A stretch of DNA of 49,740 nucleotides from an uncultured Opitutia bacterium (GTDB lineage Bacteria > Verrucomicrobiota > Verrucomicrobiia > Opitutales > UBA953). Shown here one piece after another: positions 8,893 to 17,305 of this stretch. A program made the translations under genes and the position numbers. Numbering within the stretch: position 1 is the stretch's first letter; every line of letters starts with the position of its first letter. The stretch lies in assembly GCA_903919185.1 (NCBI GenBank), contig CAIXHF010000116.1, positions 1-49,740 on the forward strand, given 5' to 3'. The notes beneath the pieces were generated by a model that saw only the letters and a list, made by a program, of their open reading frames with translations, did no database searches and was not told the origin of the DNA.

Positions 8893-9362
8893 TGGGGTAG
8901 GGCGTATCTTGTCGGCCGGGCTGGGGGTGCCAACTTCTAAAAGAAACTAGGGGATTAATGCGAGTGGAGTGGTGGGCGATTGATGGCGACAGGTAGTGCA
9001 ACGGTGCAAACATGCACAGGTGAAGCCATGTAGAGGCTATCGCGTGGACAAGGGGTTGTGTTGCGGCCGCTGTTAACTTCCCGGTCTCCGGTCCCCCTTG
9101 GGTTCGATTGTTATCTGGGTAGGGTCAGCACTGCGTGCTGACCTAGTTGCCTTGGGTAGGGGCGTGGTTTACCGCGCCCTCCTATGGCGGAGGACGCGAC
9201 GCAGTCGCGCCCCTGCCTCGAAAAGCACGCCGCAGCGCGGCGTCACAACCCCTAGCCAACCATACTCCAGCCCACCTGTCCCCTTGATGTTGTTTGCACG
9301 TTTGCACAGGCCAACGGCCGATTTGCTCCTTTGCACTGTCGCTAACGTTCTTCCCCCAACCC
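8893..9362. repeat. hairpin repeat block R2 (right direct repeat of cassettes 1-2) and 5' border
   Basis: Contains the minus-strand 5' cassette border at 8930-8946, then the second copy of the R1 block at 9046-9218. Hairpin order and spacers match R1 almost base for base, including the spacer TAGTTGCCTTGGGTAGG. At about 9293-9340 is the inverted partner of the 7375-7424 sequence. No gene is seen. Confidence 0.75.
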
Positions 9363-10034
9363 CTACTTAAACATCACGCCCATCCACGTTTTCGTGAAGG
9401 GGAGGGCGAGGTGGTCGAGGCGGGTGACGAGGAAGGCGGCTTCGATTTCTTCTTCGGGATGTCCGTCGAGGAGCTTGGCTTCGGCGAGCGCGCGGTGCGC
9501 CCGGCGGGCGGCGTCGCGGACTTGCGCGTGCTTGAGGAAGTGCACGAGGGTGACGGTCCCGGCGACGACGGCGAAGACGCTCATGGTGATGAGTGGGCGG
9601 CCGTGGCTCACGAGCAAGGCGATGAGCAAGAGCGGCCAGCCGTTCCCCCAGAGGACCATGAAGGCGTCCCATGAAGCCAGACTGCCGAGTTTGCGGTCGC
9701 GGTGCTGCAACGCGTGTCCGGCGAGCCGCCCCGCGCGGGCGATGTCGAAGAGGCGCTTGCCGTGGTAGATCTTGCTGGAGAGTTTGATGGCGGGTTCGCC
9801 CGGCGAATAGTTATCCGCGAAGAGGATGTGCGATTCGTCGACGTCGACTTGCGGGATCTCGCCACGCAGGAGGATGATCTTGGCGGCTTGTTCGCCGTTG
9901 ATGCCACGGACGAGGAGAACGCGGCCGAACTTCGCTTCGAGCGCCTTGAGCCGATTCCAGGCAATCCACGGTGCGGCCAAGGCCAGCCCCCCGAAGAGGC
10001 AGACGATCAGCAGAATCTTGGTTTCCGGGGGCAT
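9363..10034 (-). CDS. YugP-like membrane protein with degenerate zinc-protease motif
   Basis: A 223-residue membrane protein with an N-terminal helix (LLIVCLFGGLALAAPWIAW), a soluble segment, and two more hydrophobic segments (LWGNGWPLLLIALLV and a second near 155). The soluble part follows the Zn_peptidase_2 (YugP) layout: NGEQAAKIIL, a loop with ADNYSPGEPAIKLSSKIY, then AGRLAGHALQHRDRK where active members have AAHEVGHAIQ. The first metal His and the catalytic Glu are replaced by Arg103 and Leu104; only His107 remains. It is therefore probably catalytically inactive. It is divergent from hemF with about 150 bp between starts. The family assignment rests on motif layout seen by eye. Confidence 0.6.
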   Translation of the reverse strand: MPPETKILLIVCLFGGLALAAPWIAWNRLKALEAKFGRVLLVRGINGEQAAKIILLRGEIPQVDVDESHILFADNYSPGEPAIKLSSKIYHGKRLFDIARAGRLAGHALQHRDRKLGSLASWDAFMVLWGNGWPLLLIALLVSHGRPLITMSVFAVVAGTVTLVHFLKHAQVRDAARRAHRALAEAKLLDGHPEEEIEAAFLVTRLDHLALPFTKTWMGVMFK

Positions 10035-10181
10035 CGGCCCAAACCCTGTGCTTTTACGGAGGTTCCTTCAAGGACGGACCTAAGCCCTTTTGGTATAAGG
10101 TCGATTAGAAGCCGTGGTGAATCAGGCCCGCTGGGCGAGGGGCGTTGACCCGTGGTAGGCGAATTGTCTAATGCTCTCATC

Positions 10182-11072
10182 ATGAATCCCGAACTCGTCC
10201 GGAGCTACCTGGTCGGCCTGCAGGATCGCCTCTGCGGTCTCATCGAGGAAGTCGACGGCAAGGCCAAGTACATCACCGACGAATGGACCCGGGCTGAAGG
10301 CGGTGGCGGTCGTACGCGCGTGATCTCCGGCGGCACAGTCATGGAAAAGGGCGGGGTAGCTTTTTCGGACGTCCGCGGCAGCAAGCTCCCGCCGTCCGCC
10401 ACGCATAGCCGCCCCGAACTCGCGGGCCGTGGCTTCCGCGCCATGGGCGTGTCGGTCGTCCATCACCCGCTCAACCCGTACGCCCCGACGTCGCACATGA
10501 ACGTGCGCTTCTTCTGCACCGACGGCCCCGATCCCGTCTGGTGGATGGGCGGCGGTTTCGACCTGACGCCTTATTACGGCTTCGAAGAGGACGCCCGTTC
10601 CTGGCACCAAGCCGCGAAGACGGCCACGGGCGCGAACTACGCTAAGTTCAAGGCCTGGTGCGACGAGTACTTCCTGCTCAAGCACCGCGGCGAGTCGCGC
10701 GGTATCGGCGGCATCTTCTACGATGACTTCACCGAGGGTGGCTTCGAACAGGCCTTCGCCCTCATGCAGAAGGTCGGCGATGCCTACGGCCCCGCTTACG
10801 CCGAAATCCTCCGCCGTCGCGCCCAGACCCCCTACGGGGACCGGGAGGTCGAGTGGCAGGAGATCCGCCGCGGACGCTACGTCGAATTCAACCTCGTCTT
10901 CGACCGTGGGACCATCTTCGGCCTGCAGTCTGGCGGCCGGACCGAGTCGATTTTGATGTCCCTGCCGCCCCGCGTGCAGTGGCGTTACTGCCACCAGCCC
11001 GTCCCCGGGACCCCGGAGGCAGAACTAATCTCGCATTATCTGAAACCACAGGATTGGGTGAAGGAGTCTTGA
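10182..11072 (+). CDS. hemF: oxygen-dependent coproporphyrinogen III oxidase
   Basis: Decarboxylates coproporphyrinogen III to protoporphyrinogen IX with molecular oxygen. The 296-residue length is typical. Family signatures are all present: [33 protein letters not shown] with the conserved Asp/His/Arg surroundings, and [16 protein letters not shown]. The ATG at 10182 gives [14 protein letters not shown], the normal N-terminus; a GTG at 10152 would add ten residues. The stop overlaps the hemE start by one base (TGATG), so the genes are translationally coupled. Use of HemF rather than HemN implies aerobic growth. Confidence 0.95.
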   Translation: MNPELVRSYLVGLQDRLCGLIEEVDGKAKYITDEWTRAEGGGGRTRVISGGTVMEKGGVAFSDVRGSKLPPSATHSRPELAGRGFRAMGVSVVHHPLNPYAPTSHMNVRFFCTDGPDPVWWMGGGFDLTPYYGFEEDARSWHQAAKTATGANYAKFKAWCDEYFLLKHRGESRGIGGIFYDDFTEGGFEQAFALMQKVGDAYGPAYAEILRRRAQTPYGDREVEWQEIRRGRYVEFNLVFDRGTIFGLQSGGRTESILMSLPPRVQWRYCHQPVPGTPEAELISHYLKPQDWVKES

Positions 11073-12097
11073 TGAACTCCCGCGACCGCTTCCTCGCCGC
11101 CCTCCAACGCCAGCCCCATGGCCGCCCGCCGGTCTGGATCATGCGTCAGGCTGGCCGTTACCTGCCTGAGTACCGCGCGTTGAAGGCGAAGTCCGACTTC
11201 CTGACCATGGTGCGCACGCCCGACCTGGCGGTCGAGGTGACGCTGCAGCCGCTCCGTCGTTTCGCGAAGCTCGATGCGGCGATCCTCTTCAGCGATATCC
11301 TCGTCATCCCCGAAGCCCTCGGCGTTGGTTACCGTTTCCGTGACGAAGGCGGCATCGCCATGGAGCGTGCGCTCTCGACTGAAGCCGACCTCGCCACGCT
11401 CGACGTGAACGGTGCCGCAGAGCGTCTTAATTACGTCTACGAAGCCCTCCGCCTCCTCCGCAAGGAACTGGGCATGAACAAGGCCCTCTTGGGGTTTGCC
11501 GGTTCACCTTGGACGCTGGCCTGTTACCTCGTCGAAGGCGGCGGCTCGGAAGATTTCCCGAAGACCAAGGCCTTAGTGAAGTCGAACCCGCGCATGATGC
11601 ACCGTCTCCTCGAGACGTTGGCCACGGCGGTCGCCGAATACCTCACGCGTCAGTTCGCCGCCGGCGCCGACGCCATTCAGATTTTCGACAGTTGGGCCGG
11701 TGCCTTGGACGGCGCTGACTACGAGGAGTTCTCGTTGCGCTACATTCGGGCTGTCTTGGAGCGCCTCCCGAAGGCCGCCCCCGTGATCCTTTACGCCAAG
11801 GGCAAGTCCCCGCAGGCGGAGGCCTTGGCCCGCACCGGCGTTCCGTGCCTTGGCGTCGACTGGACCATGCCGCTTTCGCAGGTCCGGGCCCTCGCGGGCC
11901 GTCCGATTTGCCTCCAGGGTAACTTGGACCCGACGTTCATGCCAGGTGAGCCTGCGGCGGCCGCGGCGGCCGTCCGTGCCATCCTACAGGACAATGCCGG
12001 TGACCCGGGACACATCTTCAACCTCGGTCACGGCATCACCCCCGACGCGCGCATTGAAACCTTCCAGGCGGTCGTGGATGAAGTGACTAAGGAGTAG
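11072..12097 (+). CDS. hemE: uroporphyrinogen III decarboxylase
   Basis: Removes four acetate carboxyls from uroporphyrinogen III to give coproporphyrinogen III. The 341-residue product shows the family signatures PVWIMRQAGRYLPEYR near residue 17 (substrate-binding Arg), FSDILVIPEALG with the key Asp, GFAGSPWTLACYLVEGGGS, FDSWAGALDG, GVDWTMPL and FNLGHGITP near the end. The AAGGAG at 11061-11066 is a good ribosome site for the ATG at 11072; longer in-frame starts lie inside hemF and are rejected. It is the second gene of the hemFE pair, with hemH 370 bp further downstream. Confidence 0.96.
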   Translation: MNSRDRFLAALQRQPHGRPPVWIMRQAGRYLPEYRALKAKSDFLTMVRTPDLAVEVTLQPLRRFAKLDAAILFSDILVIPEALGVGYRFRDEGGIAMERALSTEADLATLDVNGAAERLNYVYEALRLLRKELGMNKALLGFAGSPWTLACYLVEGGGSEDFPKTKALVKSNPRMMHRLLETLATAVAEYLTRQFAAGADAIQIFDSWAGALDGADYEEFSLRYIRAVLERLPKAAPVILYAKGKSPQAEALARTGVPCLGVDWTMPLSQVRALAGRPICLQGNLDPTFMPGEPAAAAAAVRAILQDNAGDPGHIFNLGHGITPDARIETFQAVVDEVTKE

Positions 12098-12466
12098 GAT
12101 AGGGGATAGGGGATAAAGATGCGTAGACCCATGAAACCAGGTAGGGCGATCACTGCGTGATCGCCTAGTTGCATCACTTTTGAAGACGAAGGTTGGGCGA
12201 GCGTGGCCTACCCGTTCGCGTTCGCGAACGTCGATGGCCTTCTCAGGAGATAAGCCACATCGGGCAGCCCCAAGTCCGTTCGCGAACGGACGCGACGCAG
12301 TCGCGCCCCTACCTTATTCCGCTTGCTGCCTCTTCCCAACCGCTCGCCGCCGACCGCCTCTCACTCCCTATGGCAACACGCGGTGCTGCCCCTGCCCATC
12401 CCCCTTTGCCTCCCCCCTCTACCCCTATCATTTGACTTCCCCTGCATTTCTCTTCCTCCTTTCCCC
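12098..12466. repeat. hairpin repeat block R3
   Basis: Within 12142-12313 lie hairpins GCGATCAC/TGC/GTGATCGC, the palindromes CGTTCGCGAACG and GTCCGTTCGCGAACGGAC, and CGCGACGCAGTCGCGCCCCTACC. The block at about 12200-12313 is the reverse complement of about 18165-18270 (R7), so R3 and R7 bracket hemH and cassettes 3-5 as inverted repeats. The remaining 150 bp before hemH is C-rich on the plus strand and shows nothing recognised. Confidence 0.75.
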
Positions 12467-13492
12467 ATGTCCCGTAAAGGTATCCTGCTGCTGAATCTTG
12501 GTTCGCCGAAAAGCACCTCCGTGCCCGACGTGCGCAACTACCTGCGCGAATTCCTGAATGACGACCGCGTCATCGATTATCCGGCCGCTTTGCGCTGGAT
12601 CCTCTTGGAAGGCATCATCCTCCGGACCCGCCCGAAGAAGAGTGCCGCGGCTTACGCGAGCGTCTGGACCCCTGAAGGTTCGCCCTTGGTCGTCACGACT
12701 GACAAGCTCCGCGCTAAACTGGAAAAGGCGACTGGCCTACCCGTCATCATGGGCATGCGCTATGGCACGCCTTCCTGTGCGGAAGCCGTCGCGCAGGTCG
12801 TGGCTGCGGGGATTGATGATTTGTTCGTGATGCCGCAGTACCCGCATTACGCGATGTCCTCCTACGAGACCGTCGTCGTGAAAGTCCAGGAAGAGCTCGC
12901 TCGCCTGGCCCCGGGCGTGAAGTACCACGTCCTGCAACCTTTCTACAACGACCCCGCGTACATTGACGCCTTGGTCGAATCCGCGCAGCCTTGGTTGAGC
13001 AAGCCCTTCGATAAGTTGTTGTTCTCTTACCACGGCCTGCCGGAGCGCCATTTACGCAAGGGGGACCCTTCGAAGGCCCATTGCATGAAGATGAAGGATT
13101 GCTGCTCCCATTACAGCCCATGTCAGGCCACCTGTTATCGCCACCAGTGCGTTGAGATGACGCGTCTGTTCGTGGCCGCTGCGGGCCTCAAGGAATCGCA
13201 ATATGAGCTCTCCTTCCAATCGCGCTTAGCGGGGGAGAAGTGGGTGTCGCCTTACACCGACAAACGCCTCGAGGCTTTGCCGGAAGAAGGTACCAAGAAC
13301 CTCTTGGTCATGTGCCCCGCCTTTACCTCGGACTGTCTGGAGACCCTCGAAGAAATTCGCGAAGAAGGTAAGGAAACCTTCATCCATGCGGGCGGTGAGC
13401 ACTTCGAGCAAATCCCGTGCCTTAACGATTCGGACATCTACGTGAAGTATCTCGTCAACCGCGTCGCGACCTGGAAGCCCGATCATCGGTAA
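12467..13492 (+). CDS. hemH: ferrochelatase
   Basis: Inserts Fe2+ into protoporphyrin IX, the last step of protohaem synthesis. The 341-residue protein begins MSRKGILLLNLGSPKS, the normal family start. The metal-binding His is in SYHGLPERHL and the acidic partner in SDCLETLEEI. Between them is a Cys-rich insert (HCMKMKDCCSHYSPC, then CYRHQC), which could bind a metal or cluster in this lineage; that is an inference. The ATG at 12467 is chosen over the open frame from 12323 because the upstream peptide is proline-rich noise over the R3 repeat. It lies downstream of hemFE; the protoporphyrinogen oxidase needed between HemF and HemH is not in this window. Confidence 0.93.
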   Translation: MSRKGILLLNLGSPKSTSVPDVRNYLREFLNDDRVIDYPAALRWILLEGIILRTRPKKSAAAYASVWTPEGSPLVVTTDKLRAKLEKATGLPVIMGMRYGTPSCAEAVAQVVAAGIDDLFVMPQYPHYAMSSYETVVVKVQEELARLAPGVKYHVLQPFYNDPAYIDALVESAQPWLSKPFDKLLFSYHGLPERHLRKGDPSKAHCMKMKDCCSHYSPCQATCYRHQCVEMTRLFVAAAGLKESQYELSFQSRLAGEKWVSPYTDKRLEALPEEGTKNLLVMCPAFTSDCLETLEEIREEGKETFIHAGGEHFEQIPCLNDSDIYVKYLVNRVATWKPDHR

Positions 13493-13737
13493 GACGGCGA
13501 AGACGCTTGCTGACCTTCCGGTCCCCGGTCCCCCTTTTCATTCTTCCGAGGGCTTGGCCCTCGGGTAGGGGCAGCACCACGTGCTGCCCTAACTTCCCTG
13601 TGTTGCCTAAGCGCCATCCGCTACCCGCTGCATTATTCATGGGGTAGGGGCGTGGTTTACCGCGCCCTCCTCCAGTGGCGGGCAAGGCGAAGCCTTGCCA
13701 TAGGGTATTAGAGCGGGCCAACAAACCCGCATAATTA
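13493..13737. repeat. hairpin repeat block R4 and 3' border element of cassette 3
   Basis: Contains CTTCCGGTCCCCGGTCCCCC, GAGGGCTTGGCCCTCGGG, GGCAGCAC/CAC/GTGCTGCC, the GGGGCGTGGTTTACCGCGCCCTCC hairpin and GGCAAGGC/GAA/GCCTTGCC. The same series recurs in the same orientation at 16520-16745 (R6), bracketing cassettes 3 and 4. At 13703-13738 is a minus-strand 3' border element with GTTTGTTGG. Confidence 0.7.
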
Positions 13738-13986
13738 TTATGGTAAAAGGAAAAGTCGACTGGCTGCATCCGCGAGGATCAGGAGACATAGCACCACGCA
13801 AACTGCGCTATAGTATTTCAACAGGCCGCGGCTTGTACCAAAAAGATAGATAAAACTTGCTGCCGCCATCGCTTCGCTGATGAAAGTCATCGTCAGGAGT
13901 AGTCCGTATGTAGGACTAGCCACGTTGTCCGTAATCGCCCCTAAGATAAGTGCGGCGGTGGCGATGATCGGCACGAATGCTTTCAT
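13738..13986 (-). CDS. cassette 3 immunity candidate, small polytopic membrane protein
   Basis: An 82-residue protein made almost entirely of hydrophobic helices: FVPIIATAALILGAITDN near residue 4, YGLLLTMTFISEAMAAASF near 27, and YSAVCVVLCLLILADAA near 59. Its ATG overlaps the stop of the cassette 3 tip by 4 bp. No family is recognised. The partner toxin looks like a permuted NlpC/LRAT-type enzyme, and a membrane partner again points to action at the envelope. Confidence 0.68.
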   Translation of the reverse strand: MKAFVPIIATAALILGAITDNVASPTYGLLLTMTFISEAMAAASFIYLFGTSRGLLKYYSAVCVVLCLLILADAASRLFLLP

Positions 13987-14768
13987 CGCGAACTGCCGGT
14001 TCCGCTTGCACTCGATGAAGTGCTGCTTGAGTTGCTCGAAGAGAAGATTCTACGAAAGAAACTGCGAGATGCGGGCACTCGTTTGGGCGGCGTGCATTCC
14101 TTGCAGTTATACTTCTTCTTCGCTTTCTCAAACTCATCTTGGCTGTATGTTCGGCAAGTCGTCGCTCCATACCATTTCCTCTCATCCTTGTGGTAATCCT
14201 CCTGCAAGTGCTTGCGAAATTCGGTATCTTGTTCCGGTGTTGTCTTCGTGTATTTTTCGATTTCCCCGCCTGTGTTAACGTCTACGTAGATGCCCGCATT
14301 CCAGATTACGAAACCATCAGTTCCGAAGCTCTGAGAGTAATAATTGCCGAGCGGATTGCCGACATTAATGCTTTGATGCGCGTTCGGTTCGTCTGCGGAA
14401 GGGCCTTCAATCCAAATGTCTAATCCGTATGGGTCGGTGTGAGTGGTGGGGCTGTTAACTGTAAAAGCATCAAGATTTACCCCGCCCGCTAGCCCAACTG
14501 GGTCCTGGCTCAACCAGCGGCCCAGCACAGGGCTATGCCAACGGTAGCCCATCTGATAGAAACCGGAGACCTCGTCCCTGATCTGGCCCTGAAAACCGAC
14601 GTCCACGCCTGTCGGGCTGTTCGCGACAGGCGTGCCGTTGGGTAGCATGCAGGTCATATCGCCGAAGGCGTCGTAGCTTCGGCGCTCGAGGATGTTGCCA
14701 TCTTCGTCTAGGATTGTGGTGACGCTACCCATGGCGTCTGAGGCCACGTAATAATCTGTTATACGCAT
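13983..14768 (-). CDS. Rhs tip cassette 3, permuted NlpC/LRAT-like cysteine enzyme candidate
   Basis: A 261-residue tip. The conserved block ends GRWLSQDPVGLAGG and the junction is TDPYGL (111-116). The variable domain has His131 in PNAHQSINVGNPLG and Cys205 in ATTCRTYSQDEF. His before Cys, with a strand-rich segment between, is the order in circularly permuted papain-fold enzymes (LRAT and permuted NlpC/P60), which cut peptides or transfer acyl groups. The C-terminus is Arg- then Ser-rich (RSFFRRIF, then a SSSNSSSTSSS run), possibly a low-complexity tail. Cassette 5 has the same His-Cys order. The family call is motif-based and the substrate is unknown. Confidence 0.7.
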   Translation of the reverse strand: MRITDYYVASDAMGSVTTILDEDGNILERRSYDAFGDMTCMLPNGTPVANSPTGVDVGFQGQIRDEVSGFYQMGYRWHSPVLGRWLSQDPVGLAGGVNLDAFTVNSPTTHTDPYGLDIWIEGPSADEPNAHQSINVGNPLGNYYSQSFGTDGFVIWNAGIYVDVNTGGEIEKYTKTTPEQDTEFRKHLQEDYHKDERKWYGATTCRTYSQDEFEKAKKKYNCKECTPPKRVPASRSFFRRIFSSSNSSSTSSSASGTGSSR

Positions 14769-15212
14769 TGGGGTAGGGCTTATCTTGTCGGCCTGACTAG
14801 GTGTGCCAACTTCTAAAAGAAAGCAGGGAATTAAAGCTAGGCAACGCGAGAGCTGAAGTATGCCCGCAGGGCTTGGGCTGCGGCCTACGGCCGCTTACTC
14901 ATATTGCGGTCTCCGGCCCCCTTTATATTCTTCCGATGGCCTTACCTTGGGGAGGGTAGCACTCCGTGCTGGCCTAGGTCCGCCGCATTGTAGTCAATGT
15001 CAGGGGTGCCTGCGTGGCGTTCGTGCAAGGACTTCTGTGCAACTTTAGTTCAAAAGGGCACGCGCTACGTAGAAATCTGACAGGTGGGCCTCAGGTGCTT
15101 TGTGATGTGGGTCCGAAATCTAATAATTCCAAGTTACCTTAATAATAGATCCCACTGGGTCGGCAAGCCGTGACTATCCCGTCGGTCGACCTAACACACC
15201 CGCACATCAACG
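14769..15212. repeat. intercassette region with 5' border, R5 repeat and 3' border
   Basis: The 5' border of cassette 3 is at 14806-14822 (minus). Around 14866-14975 is a partial repeat (CTTGGGCTGCGGCCTACGG, then a degraded AGCACTCCGTGCTGGCCTAGG hairpin) also found upstream of cassette 4 at 16525-16640. A degraded minus-strand 3' border element of cassette 4 lies at about 15131-15180. The 150 bp between 14980 and 15130 shows nothing recognised. Confidence 0.5.
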
Positions 15213-15509
15213 CTAGTGAGGGTCGATCAACATCAATAGGTAGAAGCGAAGGGCGGTTAAGATGACGGATAGAGTTAAAAGGCGCCATTTGTACACATCG
15301 AGAAACGAGCCTCGCCAGAATATGCCTACGATTCCAGCCAGCGAAAGTGCCCACACGACCAAAGTCAGGTTTAGGATCAGCGTGGCTGGGGACTCGTCCC
15401 TGCTGGCCATCGTATGCAGCTGTATATTGCTTGCTCCAGCAAACAAGGCACAGGCTAAACCAAGCAGCACTCCAAGCAATGCCTGCAGGTATTTTTTCAT
15501 GCGGTTCAT
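15213..15509 (-). CDS. cassette 4 immunity candidate, polytopic membrane protein
   Basis: A 98-residue protein with about four hydrophobic segments: YLQALLGVLLGLACALFAG near residue 7, LILNLTLVVWALSLAGIVGI near 44, and LLTLSVILTALRFYLLMLI near 77. Its start overlaps the tip stop by 4 bp. It is the third partner of a caspase-like tip that is a small multi-helix membrane protein. No family is recognised; the immunity role is inferred. Confidence 0.7.
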   Translation of the reverse strand: MNRMKKYLQALLGVLLGLACALFAGASNIQLHTMASRDESPATLILNLTLVVWALSLAGIVGIFWRGSFLDVYKWRLLTLSVILTALRFYLLMLIDPH

Positions 15510-16426
15510 TGCCTTACTCCATCTATGTAGGTGTCGTCCGGCCCTAGGGAGGTGTTATTCATCGACGGGATCGGGGTCGTCTTGTGGCTCAAGCGATACT
15601 TTCGTAATAGACTCTCCCAGAGGCTGCTGGGATGGAGGTTGAATGCAGCCCAGCGGTGTCCTTCTACTTTGATTCCGGGCCCCAGCTGTTCACTGATCCT
15701 TTTACTGATGCTGAACGTTTCGATGGTTCCGTTGGTCGTCCTACTGTTTTCGTTGCATGCTGTATTGCAGCCATCGAGGATTATCCTGGAGCGCTCGCGC
15801 ATCTTGCCGTTCAATAGGGTTTTAAGTGGGATGATTTGGAAGCCGAGGGATTTGCCCTGAAGGTGGACGTCGTTGTTTCCACCAAATACCGCTATCTGCT
15901 CGATGGTCGGGTCGGCATCGTCCAAGCCCTGGAACTGTCCATTCGCATGGCCTGTGAACTTTATTTTGAGTATAGAGCCGTCTTCGCACCTGGTAATCGC
16001 CTCCTTAAACTCCCGTGCAGTTTTTCCGACGGTCACCGTTGTCCCGCCGTTCGTCTGAATCGATTCTACCGTGAATAATTCTCCCCGGGGGTCGAGAAGG
16101 CTAATTGGATTATCGCCTGCAAATGCCGCCCAATTTACCCCGCCGTCCAGCCCAATCGGATCACGACTTAACCACCGCCCAAGTACCGGATTATGCCAGC
16201 GATACCCCATCTGGTACAGCCCGGTAATCTCTTCGCGTACTTGCCCTTGGAAGCCAACGTCCACTCCGGTCGGGCTGGTCGCAACGGGAGTGCCGTCTGG
16301 CGCCATGCACGTCATCGCTCCGAAGGCGTCGTAACTGCGGCGCTCTAGGAGGTTGCCGTCTTCATCCAGGATGGCCGTGACACTGCCCATGGCGTCAGAG
16401 GCCACGTAGTAATCTGTGATGCGCAT
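15506..16426 (-). CDS. Rhs tip cassette 4, caspase-like cysteine protease toxin candidate
   Basis: A 306-residue tip. The conserved block is followed by the junction LDPRGE (111-116). The variable domain has REFKEAITRCEDGSILKIKF, then FTGHANG with His160, and IILDGCNTAC with Cys220. Cassette 11 is a close relative: both have an R-C-E-D-G-S-I segment, then FTGH, a run beginning with LDD or LDDRDP, and DGC. Like cassettes 1 and 2 it fits a clan CD (caspase-like) dyad. The start at 16426 gives MRITDYYVASDAMGS, the same start as the other tips, behind the conserved TACCCC(A/G)ATG context. Confidence 0.76.
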   Translation of the reverse strand: MRITDYYVASDAMGSVTAILDEDGNLLERRSYDAFGAMTCMAPDGTPVATSPTGVDVGFQGQVREEITGLYQMGYRWHNPVLGRWLSRDPIGLDGGVNWAAFAGDNPISLLDPRGELFTVESIQTNGGTTVTVGKTAREFKEAITRCEDGSILKIKFTGHANGQFQGLDDADPTIEQIAVFGGNNDVHLQGKSLGFQIIPLKTLLNGKMRERSRIILDGCNTACNENSRTTNGTIETFSISKRISEQLGPGIKVEGHRWAAFNLHPSSLWESLLRKYRLSHKTTPIPSMNNTSLGPDDTYIDGVRQ

Positions 16427-16924
16427 CGGGGTAGGGCTTATCTTGTCGGTCGTGCTAGGTGTGCCAACTTCTAAAAGAAAGCACGGAATTAAAGCTAAGC
16501 AACGCGTGAGCTGGCGTATGCTCGCAGGGCTTGGGCTGCGGCCTACGGCCGCTTACTTATATTCCGCTCGCCCCTTTTTTTCATTCTTACGAGGGCTTTG
16601 CCCTCGGGTAGGGTCAGCACTGCGTGCTGACCTAGGTCCCTCTGTTGCCTCTGCGCCATCCGCTATCTGCCTTATCCTTCATGGGGTAGGGGCGTGATTT
16701 ACCGCGCCCTCCTAAACTGCAGGGCAAGGCGAAGCCTTGCCCTGCCGGAGACAACAGGCCGCGTTGGTCTTCTTCATCTATTGGCGAACGGACGCGACGC
16801 AGTCGCGCCCCTACCTGAACGTCATAACCCGCAACCCGTGACGATCTCAACGGCGGTTGCGCTCATTAGCATCTACTGGCTGAACACGTAGTTTTTGTGG
16901 GTAACTTGCCGCGCAAACATGCCA
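16427..16924. repeat. hairpin repeat block R6 and 5' border of cassette 4
   Basis: The 5' border is at 16464-16480 (minus). From about 16520 to 16815 is a hairpin series close to R4: GAGGGCTTTGCCCTCGGG, GTCAGCAC/TGC/GTGCTGAC, a GTGATTTACCGCGCCCTCC variant, GGGCAAGGC/GAA/GCCTTGCCC, then GGACGCGACGCAGTCGCGCC as in R1-R3. No gene is supported. Confidence 0.7.
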
Positions 16925-17284
16925 TTACCACAACAACTTTATATGTACCTCAACGACGTCCGTTGTAGCGGGGTCGTAGGCGGCTAGTATGTAGTAGTAG
17001 GGGAGCCCTTCTTTTGCCCAACATGCGTAGCTGAGCGGTTTGGGTGGGGCCGGGATTTCGAAGATGCGGTATAGCTCGGCGGTCTTAAAATCTTGATAAT
17101 TACTGAAATTACTTGTCGGGGGACCGAGCTGAGTGTTGTAGGCGGCCAGTTTCTGATTGGACTCGTGGAGTTTCCTTGTCGTGTTGCGCTCGCGTACTCC
17201 TGGGATGGCGATGGAAATTACGGCCGAAAGCATGAGTCCAACTGCCAATATAATGACGACTATAATGGCCGTTTTTGGTTTCAT
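16925..17284 (-). CDS. cassette 5 immunity candidate, membrane-anchored periplasmic protein
   Basis: A 119-residue protein with one N-terminal transmembrane segment (TAIIVVIILAVGLMLSAVIS, residues 5-24) and a polar domain rich in Tyr, Asn and Pro, predicted to face the periplasm. The start lies 21 bp after the stop of the cassette 5 tip. No family is recognised. Periplasmic placement fits a toxin that acts on envelope peptides. Immunity is inferred from position. Confidence 0.65.
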   Translation of the reverse strand: MKPKTAIIVVIILAVGLMLSAVISIAIPGVRERNTTRKLHESNQKLAAYNTQLGPPTSNFSNYQDFKTAELYRIFEIPAPPKPLSYACWAKEGLPYYYILAAYDPATTDVVEVHIKLLW

Positions 17285-17305
17285 ATTGGTTTACACCTTA
17301 AAGGG

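Noticed and set aside
12323-12466. Longer N-terminus of ferrochelatase
   Set aside because: The extra 48 residues are Pro/Leu-rich over a repeat region; MSRKGILLLNLGSP is the normal family start.
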